Below, in pieces: positions 1 to 9,496 of a stretch of 64,000 bases of DNA. A model generated the notes under the pieces. It saw only the letters and a list, made by a program, of their open reading frames with translations, was not told where the DNA came from and ran no database searches. This stretch comes from Torymus aiolomorphi (lineage: Eukaryota; Arthropoda; Insecta; Hymenoptera; Torymidae): assembly GCA_036365515.1 (NCBI GenBank), contig CM070876.1, positions 174,475,978-174,539,977 on the forward strand, written 5' to 3'. A program made the translations under genes and the position numbers. How positions within the stretch are numbered: the first letter of the stretch is position 1; the number at the start of each line of letters is the position of its first letter.

Positions 1-888
1 GGTATTTTCCTGAAACAAATTCGAACGGTTAAAGAAGCACAAGAGGAAAAGAGAGAAAGAAGTTTGATAGTTGGCGCGCGGGGTATATATATGTGCATAG
101 AACTCGTCGAAATTATAGCATGCGCGCGGGCACATCGCTGCAGTTTTGCTTTGATTGAATTTCCCTTTAACCCGATATTATTGACGCGATATTTCACGAC
201 GCCGGCTATCGGATTTTATCTGACCTTATTTCACGCGTGTTTTTCTTTTTTTGTGTCGTTTTTTTTAAGGATCGTAGATTAATGCGCGAAAGGGGAATTA
301 TTATAGTAGTAATGAAAGCAGCACAGAGGTGTGAAGAAAAAAATGCGTTACGGGCTCTCGTTTTATAAGGTTTTGCGGGTAACGCAAGTGGAATAAAAAA
401 ATATGATTCATCGTTCATTTTTAGTGAAGTGAAGATCTTTTTTAATTATAGAGGATATATCTATGTTGTATCACCAAAGGTTGTAGATTATTGAGGTACT
501 AGGTTATTAATTAAAAAACGAAAACGTTACTTAATATTGTGTAGGATAATCTCAAAGACTTAAGATGAAAACAGGAGTCGTATGTAAGGAAGAACTTTAA
601 TTTTTTCAGCTACATAATGGTAAGTCTAATATAGCTCTTAATTGCTACACTAGTAAGTCCAATGAGTAACAAAGCCACATGAGATAAGCAATCAAAATTC
701 CGAATTTTAAAAAATTCAACATAAAAATACCATCAATAACTAGGCCAGGATTCAAACTAGGTCTGTTTGGGTAAACAAACAACAGAAAATCTGAGACTTT
801 AGACGATTGAGTGAATGTAGTTCTGGTAACTCTAACTAAACATTAGAGTTACTAATTAAACATTAAAGTTTTTCTTTACTAAATTTTT
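1..888. other. AT-rich left flank, no gene seen
   Basis: Mostly AT-rich sequence with a short CpG-containing start (about 75-240). The small ORFs here have no recognisable motifs and low-complexity composition, so I do not call them. A reverse-strand Pol III B-box-like string (AGTTTGAATCCTGG on the minus strand, near 736-749) suggests a decayed tRNA-derived SINE around 690-830, but the A box is not convincing. Confidence 0.5.
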
Positions 889-1110
889 CTTCCTCCTAGA
901 GGATGCTTTGCGATAGTAGAAAAATGTTTGAAAAACATGATAGAAATGTTTTGGATAAAACTTGGAATCAAAGTCCACTATTTTTAGAAAATCCGTCGGA
1001 ATGAATATGTGCGGGCACATCTTCGGTACTACTTGGCTGATTTTAACCAGACAGGGCTTATTTCTTTTTTATTTGTTTACTTATTTTTCCGAAAAATATT
1101 TCTTTTTGTA
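889..1110 (+). repeat. R1 dispersed repeat family, 5' fragment
   Basis: It begins with a snap-back TCTTCCTCCTAGAGGATGC (889-907) followed by TTTGCGATAGTAG, and about 130 bp later has TTTTAACCAGACAGGGCT. The same order occurs at 53251 (+), 57324 (-) and 62498 (-), where the snap-back is intact. This copy lacks the (TG)n tract of the others and has a decayed stem. It is probably a truncated non-autonomous transposon. The ORF that overlaps it is a translation of the repeat. Confidence 0.6.
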
Positions 1111-1263
1111 AAATTTTATTTTCTTTTGTTTTGTAGCCATTTCTTCATTCATTTTTGCGTTTTGGTATACTTTAAAGCTAATATTATATATGTATTATTA
1201 CTGCATTTGAAGCAGAATAAAATTGTCGACCATTTAAAAACAATTATGTTTATAGCTATCTCT

Positions 1264-1325
1264 CTAAATTCGAATAAGTGAAATTCACTTATTTGAAGTT
1301 AATTTTACTTATTCAAATTTAGAAA
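1264..1325. repeat. Short imperfect palindrome
   Basis: The arm CTAAATTCGAATAAGTGAAATT is mirrored by its reverse complement with about two mismatches across a spacer of roughly 15 bp. It could form a hairpin of about 22 bp. No TIR or target duplication was recognised. The flanking AT-rich sequence up to about 1730 shows nothing else. Confidence 0.5.
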
Positions 1326-1806
1326 GATTGTTAGTCCTTAATCATTAATGAAAACTTAATTTTTCATAAATAAGTTATGTCTAAAAAATGAAAAGGGATA
1401 TCGTAATAAAATCTTTTTATTGTATAACTTCTGTGGAAATTTATAACCTGTCAATTATTATTTTACAACGAATCTAATTGCTAGACCAATTTTCGCGTAA
1501 GAATGTTAAGAATTGGTAGCAATTTTTTTATACTTTTTTATTAAACGAATGGAAAATTGTGCTTCACGTTGACCATATACTTCTTTATTACTATTAATTT
1601 AAATTTCATTGGTTAGTTGAAATTTTCTTCACGTAAAAGTGCGTACACATTATGAAATTTAAAATTTGCGTTATTCGATTTGAACCTTTTTCATTAAAAA
1701 ATGTGATATACTAGCTGTCATGGGCTCAGCTCGACCGTCATCCGAGCCCTGACGCATCCGCTTCATGATAAGAACTAGACGCTCGCGATGCTCTCGAGCA
1801 AGCATC

Positions 1807-1878
1807 GCGGCGTTAGCTCAGTGGTAGAGCGCGGGACTACAAACTTCGGGTCCGTCGGTTCGCATCCCGCTCGTCGCA
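1807..1878 (+). tRNA. tRNA-Cys(ACA)-like sequence; probable pseudogene or SINE head
   Basis: A 72-nt cloverleaf can be drawn. The acceptor GCGGCGT pairs with TCGTCGC (6 of 7 pairs, one G-T), with A as discriminator. The D stem GCTC/GAGC is perfect, the anticodon stem is weak (wobbles, one mismatch) with loop CTACAAA and anticodon ACA, the variable loop is 5 nt, and the T arm has a C-C mismatch. The A box (TTAGCTCAGTGG) and B box (GGTTCGCATCC) are recognisable, but the invariant T-loop A58 is C. A perfect 8-bp hairpin (GCGATGCT/AGCATCGC) lies just upstream. A related, truncated copy with a different anticodon triplet sits at 51592-51655 with a similar downstream tail, which argues for a SINE or pseudogene family rather than a working tRNA. 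Cys tRNAs normally read GCA, another reason for doubt. Confidence 0.5.
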
Positions 1879-2189
1879 TATTTTTTATGCAACTAATTCA
1901 TTTTAATTCATTCTGCTTCCTTTTATACGTAACAATACCAACAAATTTTAAATTTTATTGAAGTTAAATGATAAATATAAAATTCTTTGGATATATTTCA
2001 GATAACACATTGGATAAACGTAACTTATCGAATGAAGTATTTAATAGTTAAACCTTTTTTATAGAACCTTTTTTAATCATTAAGAAATATTACTAATATA
2101 CTTGAATTGTATAGCCCATCGAAGAAGAACCATGATCACGAGAGTGAAACAATTCTTTACACCTGTCCGCCTTAATCATATTTCAATAG

Positions 2190-2538
2190 CTCGCTCGTGC
2201 GCAAGAACGATCGTCTGGAGCGGTCCTCTCAAATACAATTCCGCCGGTCAAATAGAATTCCCCAATTAATTAACTTTGTTCTCTATTCCAGACCAATTCT
2301 TTCGGATCGTCGCGACGGTGCGCTGTGCAAAAAAAAGAACACGCGAGCTAGCGGGACCCCGACGGGAAATGGAACACGCGGAAATTCCCGCGAGTAATCA
2401 GTGGGCGGCCTTTTACGGCCGATAATTTTCTCCGCAAAGCGACCCCGTGAGCTCTTGCGCGCGCGCCTTTTACATAAAATTGGTTCTTACTCGCGGATCC
2501 ATAAAAAAGCTTTCACGCGGTTAATACGAGGGCGAGTT

Positions 2539-2582
<44 letters not shown>

Positions 2583-3110
2583 CCTTCGGCGATGGTATCT
2601 TTGATTACTGACCGAAGGAAAAAAAGGGCGAGGGTATATAGTCGAAGTAACGAATGAGCCGACATTATATGGCCGACCGACAGAGTGCACGTAATAAGTA
2701 GCACACCGACGCGACGCCTAGAGAAGAAAGTCACGCGGACCTCTGGTTTCGCTTTTTCGGGGCGGGGGGTCTTGAACTGCTTTCCGTTTAATTTCGCGGC
2801 TCCTGGGGTAGCTGAATATTCCCGCAAAGCCGGCAAAACAGGAAGGGAGAGAGAGAAAGCTTGCTTAACGAGCTTCTAATGCGACTACAAAGACCGTTAA
2901 GAGGCGAACGCGCGTCGGGCGCACGTGAGCGGGTCTTTTTTGCAAAATTGGATGGAAACGAGGTGCTTGCGCGGTGCTTTATGGCCGCGCGCTCTTGCAG
3001 GAGTAGCAGTGGCTGGCAAGCCTGAAATGCTACTTGACAAGGTTGTCCGAAGGAATTTAATTTCTTACGTAGGCGCGACGCTTTTCGTGGCGCTTTTAAA
3101 TGGTGGTTCA
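2190..3110. other. CpG-rich island without credible ORF
   Basis: GC and CpG content jump relative to the flanks. All frames hold only short ORFs of low-complexity or arginine-rich composition, partly created by the CT tract at 2538-2583. It resembles the other islands listed here and may be regulatory. No promoter motif was identified. Confidence 0.4.
2538..2583. repeat. (CT)n microsatellite
   Basis: A near-pure CT dinucleotide run, interrupted once, inside the CpG-rich island. Confidence 0.95.
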
Positions 3111-3241
3111 ACGTATTTTTTTTTAGGAAATGACATTATTCTACTTGATACTGGAATATATCGTATTTAATTAATGGTTAGCTGCAATGTTTACTCGTCG
3201 AAACAAATTGTTCATTTTTAAATGTTGCAGTATATGTGAAC

Positions 3242-3245
3242 CGAT
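3242..3245. repeat. Target-site duplication CGAT, left copy
   Basis: CGAT directly precedes the TG end of the left LTR and is matched by CGAT directly after the CA end of the right LTR (19393-19396). The inner LTR edges have no such match. Confidence 0.8.
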
Positions 3246-3453
3246 TGTCACGTCCTAAGACACGACACGACTGGGTGATTAACTCGATTAAGAGTTAAGC
3301 TCTTTTTGGTCGTAGCTGCGCTAGCTAATAAACCATGGATGAGCTGTGAAAGGAGTGTAGTATTGAAATTCACTATTATCGTTGAAACTAAATGTGACTA
3401 ATTTTCTGGATTTAGGATTTGGGTTTTTATAAGGACCAACGGTGAGTAGCACG

Positions 3454-4545
3454 AACGTCTCGTAAAGACGTTTTCTTGACCGCACGTACCCCCGTATGGA
3501 CAAGGAATAAGGTCACGAACCCAGGAAAATTATGTGTGTGGGAAAAGCTAATTTTACCCAATCTCAGGTTATTCTCAAATTCGCCCTTCCCTATGAAGAG
3601 CAGAGCTCGCAGTTGAATTTACTTGTCTAAATTTTTATTTTAATTGCTTCTTTGTTTATTCGAAATTTGTTTTTAATTTTATTTGACCAATATGAAAACT
3701 TGCAATATTGTTCGAACTCAAGTGTACGGTGACTCGTAAAGACACGCTGAACTAAGTGGGTTACGAACTAATATTTTTAATTCCTCAAAAACTCCATTAG
3801 ATTCAACTCGTAAAGCTGAAGCTACGGTTATTTGAGAAACGCAAATTGTTAATTATCTTTTCGAATATATTTTCTTTTTAGTAATTATATATTTTCTTTA
3901 AAACTGGGAATATACAATAATACTAATCAAACTCAAGTGTACGGTGACTCGTAAAGACACGCTGAACAAAGTGAATTATGAATAAGTATGTTATTTCTCA
4001 AAATACCAGTGGTCTCGGCTCGTAAAGCTCTGAACTGTGATAATTGAGAAATTATGTATTTCCCTTGAATTTAGCCAATTTTTAAAAGTGATGAAATTTG
4101 AAAAATAGATTTGAAGTTTATGTTTGCTCAAAATTTGTTTTTCTTTTATTTTGACAAATATGAAAACTTGCAATATTGTTCGAACTCAAGTGTACGGTGA
4201 CTCGTAAAGACACGCTGAACAAAGTGGGTTACGAACTAATATTTTTAATTCCTCAAAAACTCCATTAGATTCAACTCGTAAAGCTGAAGCTACGGTTATT
4301 TGAGAAACGCAAATTGTTAATTAAAAATTATTAAATTACCTTTGAAATTCTTTATTTTTCCTCAAGAGGTAATGTATTTTTCTTTAAAAATTTGGAAATT
4401 GTACAATACTAATCAAAACTCAAGTGTACGGTGACTCGTAAAGACACGCTGAACAAAGTGGGTTATGAAATAGTATGTTAATTCTCAAAATACCAGTGAT
4501 CTAGGCTCGTAAAGCTTTGAGTTGTGGTAGGTGAGAGTTTATGTA
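3454..4545. repeat. Array of nine hairpins with common apical CT-CGTAA-AG
   Basis: CTCGTAAAG starts at 3459, 3733, 3807, 3948, 4019, 4201, 4275, 4435 and 4506. The first is a perfect 7-bp hairpin, AACGTCT/AGACGTT around CGTAA. The other eight alternate two forms. Type A has GTG-ACT/AGA-CAC below the loop and outer arms such as GTTCGAACTCA/TGGGTTACGAAC. Type B has outer arms such as TTTCTCAA/TTGAGAAA. Outer arms differ between copies yet stay complementary, for example GTTCG/CGAAC against TACTA/TAGTA. On the element's minus-strand sense the loop reads UUACG closed by CU/AG. The second LTR copy of the array is at 14684-15775. Confidence 0.8.
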
Positions 4546-4681
4546 CTTTCCTTTGAATTTAGTTTGATTTTTTTTTTTTTTTTTTTTTTTTGGTATTGGA
4601 ATTTGTAAAAATAAAGATTTTAGAAAAATTGAATTTTGTAATACTTGGATATTTATTTGAAAAAAAAAATTGAAATTTTGT

Positions 4682-4847
4682 ACAGAATCTAAAGCTTGTG
4701 AGGCTTGTGTCGATTTGCTGTACAGTCAGCAAAGCTTGTGAGGCTTGTGTTGATCTGACTGCGTCAGTTCAGCAAAGCTTGTGAGGCTTGTGGTGAACTG
4801 CACCCTGGACCAGTCAGCAAAGCTTGTGAGGCTTGTAAATCTGACTG
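4682..4847. repeat. Array of four hairpins with common loop AAGC-TTGTGAG-GCTT
   Basis: AAAGCTTGTGAGGCTTGT occurs at 4691, 4731, 4774 and 4819, a 40-45 bp period. The flanking arms pair differently in each: ACAG-AATC/GATT..CTGT; CAGTCAG/CTGACTG (4723-4729 with 4755-4761); CAGTTCA/TGAACTG (4765-4771 with 4794-4800); CAGTCAG/CTGACTG (4811-4817 with 4841-4847). The conserved part itself folds as AAGC/GCTT. The other LTR copy is at 15911-16076. Confidence 0.8.
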
Positions 4848-7800
4848 ACCGGCGAGCAGTGCGCGTTAGGCATATTTAAAGGTGTTGCTCCTCCTCTTCT
4901 TTTGCTGGAAAAACTGCGGTGTCGAATCGGGTAGTTGCGTCATCTTGGGTCAACGAATCGTTGATCGACATTTGTAACGGCGGTTGATAGTCATATACCC
5001 TGTAATGTTAATTGAGGCTAGTGGTATGAGAAAACGGTGTCCAATGGTGCGGGGGCGTCATCCCTTCCAAACGTCGATTTTGGTGATAGTGGGAAAAATC
5101 CTATGTCTTAACACAGAGAGCGGTAGAGAGCGGTCCCTTATCCCTTCTCTAGGGTATTTTCCGGCGGCTCGTATCTTCTTTAAGGAGCGAGAGAGAACGC
5201 TATATGAGTGACAGAGAAAGAGAGATGAGAGAGACAGAAGATATACCTATCTCCCTCACTCTTCAATCTTGTCACTGACTTTTTCGCAGTTTTCTTCACT
5301 TTATTTAATATTGTTGGATATCGCAATTTCACAATTTAGTTACTATTTTAATTTAATAGGTATTTTTATAATAAGCTATTACAAATTTGAGCGGTGGTTA
5401 TACGTTGATTAGAAATGGAGTTATAGTGAATAATAAAAATCGAAAAATATAATTTTAGTTTTACAGAAAAATAATTAATATAATTTTACAATAATATGAA
5501 GCTTCATAAGAAATGGTAAAACTAAACAGTCAAGCTAAATATTATAAACATGTTTACAAAATTGTCGTAAATATCGCTATTATTTATTTAATTATAATGT
5601 TTTACTTAATATTAACGCAGTGACATAAATGATTCTCTTAGGGTTTACATAGAATGTGTTTTTAGATTATTTCCAATCATAAAATTTATTATTTTTATAT
5701 TTATTCATCGATTAATTAAGTAATCAGTCCTTTCAAGCTTTGGATGTGAATATTTGTAATTGCTAGAAAATGAAATTATTATAAGAATATAAAACTACTA
5801 AGTTTCGACAAGAAAAATAATAATAAATTATTGAAATTACAAACAAACAGTTATTTTTAAAGTGTTGTTTGGAGATGGATTTTATATGAAAATGTAGAGA
5901 AAAATTATTGCAGCTGAACTGTGTTGTTAGAATTTAAAAATGTAAAATAGTTAAACAAATATAAGCTTTATAAGTTTTAAAATTGGAAATAATATTCTTA
6001 GACTATAGTACATTGAGTCCCAAAAAATGCTGGAAAATGCGTCTCTGCGCAGTAAGGCTGAGGATATCTATTTTTAGATAAGCCATGTGCGTGGGGCTGT
6101 TTGTAACGGTAAAACACCCTCTTTGTCTCAGTTTTTCTATAATTAACAATCTAGATATTCTACCATGAATTGAATTATTTATCTTACTAAATAATTACGT
6201 AGCAAGATATTACAAATTTGAACGAAAACGCTACGACCATTTTAATGATCGTTATTCGCAATACAAAATTTTACTAACTTAATAATCTAATTTACAATGA
6301 AATCATATATGATAAATTTATAATAACAGTCAATTATCTAAAATAAACTTAAACCTAAATATTTTGTTATCAAAACTTGTTGATTTATATAATATAATAG
6401 CTATTACAGTAATTAATTGTTATTTATTAATAATTAATTCTGCATATACATGTTGTTAATTAAAAATTGTAGTTATCGTTGTTTTTTTTAGTTTTGGTAT
6501 GAGTTTTTATATGGTAACATAAGGATAAACAAACTGTTATTTACGATATAAAGGTTACTAATACTTAAAAATCTAAATTATAATGAAATTGTATTCGATA
6601 AATTTATATATAAAAATAAACATAGTCGGTAAAAATTAAACTAGTGGTTAATATAACTTGTTACTTTACATCATATAATAGTTATTATAATTATTATTTA
6701 TTATTGGTTGGTTATAATCCGTTTCATGCTTAAAAGTTGTAGTTGCAAAGGTACAGGTGGTTACTTATAGTTATATTATTGAGTTTGTTTATTACAATTT
6801 TCTATTACTAATGCAGACATAAACAAAGGCTGCTGATTACAAAGAAACATAAAAATGAAGGAGTTATTATTTTTTCTTAGTTTTCTTACTGCTATATTTA
6901 ATATTTGTAATTGTTAAAACAATTTTATAACAGTTTGAGAGATATTGCCTAATAATGTAAAATTATGTTTCCAATGTACAGTATAAGTCGTATATATTCA
7001 TGATTCGGAAAAGCGCGTCCCCGCGTGGGAAAGCGTCGTATCTATATTTAGTATGGGTCATGTGTTTTGCAGCCTCAAGATAATGTATCCGCTCGAGCTA
7101 GGCGTCCCTTAAAGCTAATTTCACATTTTGAAGGAGTATTTTCGAGCTTCAATATAGTTATCTCAAACTGAAAAACATTAATTTATTTATTTGTTAATTA
7201 GTTAAAATTTTATTTATTTATTTAAAGAATATTTTGTATAAACCAAATATTTTGCTGTTTGGTGAGTTTCCTTTATAGAAGTAAGGAAAGGAAACAAAAG
7301 AAAAATTATGGGATGAGTTTTATTACTCAGGTATAGAAAATAGTCCTTCAAGAGTGTGGCTTAAAGTAATTATTATAATCTTAAATCTATTTTACAAATG
7401 TTATATCGTGTAAACTATTCATCCCACGCCTGAACGGTTGCTAGTTAAAGTGTTTTATCAAATGAACAATATCTGGTTAAACGCTAACTTAATTTATATA
7501 TAAAATACTAAAATATTCAGTCGAACATATAAAGGAAAAATTACATTTGGTAATTTATACTTAAGCTATTATTTAGAATATACCCTAGTAGAAAATTAGT
7601 CGTATTTTATAACTATTGTGTTAATACAATCTAGAGTATTTTTTCAATAAAAATCGTGATGCAGGAATTTATTATTCAACTAAGAGTTTTACTATTATTC
7701 AGATTGGTACACAACTAAGAAATACGAGTAACGTTGTTTAAAATTTCTACTAGAGTAGGTTACTCATTTTATATATGAAAAGTAATGATCCTCGGTAAAT

Positions 7801-8159
7801 TATTTCATACTATATTTATTACGCTCGTGGTTGTAGTTATGATTAGTTACAAATTTTATTTTATTTAAAAAATAGTATTTGTCCTTTATCACGAAGAAAA
7901 TAAAGTTTACAGTCCGTTTACTATAAAGCCGAAATATAGCTTAAGGAAAAGAAAGTTAAAAGATTTTAAAACTCGAGATTAAGGCGTGCACCGTGTCATC
8001 GTTTTTATGGAGCTTGAGGCAAACCCCTGAGTGGTGCAGGTCACAACCCTTGATGCAGCAGTGTCAGTAGGGTAGTAGTGGGTCAGGGTTATGATCATGA
8101 TTACTCGTATAAAAATATATGGACAAAAAAATTTTCCCATCGTAGACGGTTCCGTTACA

Positions 8160-8168
8160 CCCCCTACT
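8160..8168 (-). promoter_or_regulatory. Candidate polypurine tract
   Basis: Minus strand AGTAGGGGG lies directly against the TG of the downstream LTR, the position where plus-strand DNA synthesis of LTR elements is primed. Confidence 0.6.
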
Positions 8169-9496
8169 AAATCGGTTCCTACTACAACAAGTGTAGCAAG
8201 CGTTACTCTGAGTAATAATGATAAGATATAATTTGGAATGATAAATGGATTTTATGATTATTGTAAAAGTACGAAAAATGAAAATATTTCTTTCTTATAT
8301 CTTGATTAGAAGAATTAAACTAATTTATAAGACTTTATATCGAAACGTTGATTTTCGAGCAATTCATCAACATAATTTTGTATTTGTTATAACAAAAATA
8401 CTTCTTTAGATAACAGGAAAAACAAATGTCAATCATTTGTATCACAAACAAAATTGAATTGATTTTTAAACTAACTTGAAATTCAAATGCACATTATTTC
8501 TAAATAATTTATAAAGGTAGTAAGGATACAGATTCTTTGTTTTTATTGTCATCATCGGATATAACTTTGTCTCTCATAGGCTGAGTCGCAATATAGGTTT
8601 TATGCCTTTATGTTGGCTGACTAGCATTTGGTTAAATCTGAGCTTTAAAAACGGATTTGCCGCACGTGCTAGATTTCGTTTGTCTGAGATTGTGACGTAT
8701 TGATCGTTATTTAATTGATACAATAGCCTTTAGGGTTTTCAAAAGAAAACTTCTCATGATCTAAACGTAATAGAGAGAGTTTTGTATATGTGCAACAAGA
8801 CATTTTTGCATGGTCACAAATTGTGATTCCAGAAGCTTTGTTATCTGCCTGTGTAATAAATAAATTAGAAAATGTGCTGAAGGTCAAATTTTGTTTTTAT
8901 AAAAAAAAAAATTCTATTTCTATTGTTTGTGACTTCATTATCTATGAAGCAAAGATTTTGTTAAACAAATTTATAATTAATTAATAATAAATATGTTATT
9001 TCTGAATTTCTCGATGATGTATGTCTTTAGAATATTAAAAATAATTTGTATATATAATTCTTCTCCCATAATAATCATCACCATGCATCCTGAATCCATC
9101 AAATAATTAATATTACAATAATAATGTTATTTGTTATATTATTTGAATTTCGAGTTTTTCAATATCAATTTAAATTTCCAAATTATACCTTTTGACAAAT
9201 ATAAATTTACAGCACGCCTTTTAGGATATATCTTGCATACACTCATTTGATATTCATGGTTGGGGTAATTGTTATAATTATTATTTTTTTTTTTATTTTA
9301 CTTCATCTGTAATCAGAGAGAACTATTAATATTTGATATAGAATGATTTAAATTTTAAAAATTATAAATAAGAATAAGCTGGAAATCTGGTAGAATATTG
9401 GTTAGGGAAAGAAAAAAAAAGAGAAAATTCAATCTTTAGTCTAATTTTAAATGTCATTTGCGGAAAAAGAAAAACCAAAAAAAACGATAATTTTTT
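8169..9496 (-). other. Retrotransposon interior downstream of gag, non-coding
   Basis: AT-rich with many stops in all frames. In an autonomous element this is where pol would lie, but I see no RT or integrase motif. A short ORF at 8790-8984 on the plus strand has no recognisable content. Confidence 0.6.

Larger units (their letters stand above)
3246..8159 (-). repeat. 3' LTR of the giant LTR element
   Basis: Near-identical to 14476-19392 (offset 11230, falling to 11229 after a poly-T difference near 4565-4592). On the minus strand it runs TGTAACGG...CGTGACA. It contains the two hairpin arrays (3454-4545 and 4682-4847), a CpG-richer segment at about 4840-5220, then about 2.9 kb of AT-rich sequence without a credible ORF. 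The 75-aa ORF at 4984-5211 recurs in both LTRs but has no known motif and I do not call it. Confidence 0.88.

Noticed and set aside
1009..1281. 90-aa Phe-rich ORF
   Set aside because: It begins inside an R1 repeat fragment and is an AT-rich low-complexity translation.
4984..5211. 75-aa ORF conserved in both LTRs
   Set aside because: The LTRs are nearly identical, so conservation says nothing about coding. There is no motif, and the C-terminus is low-complexity (repeated GAGA).
3246..8159. Reading the two 4.9-kb repeats as independent element insertions or a segmental duplication
   Set aside because: The CGAT duplication is present only at the outermost edges, the ends are TG...CA, and PPT- and PBS-like signals sit at the inner edges, so a single LTR insertion explains everything.
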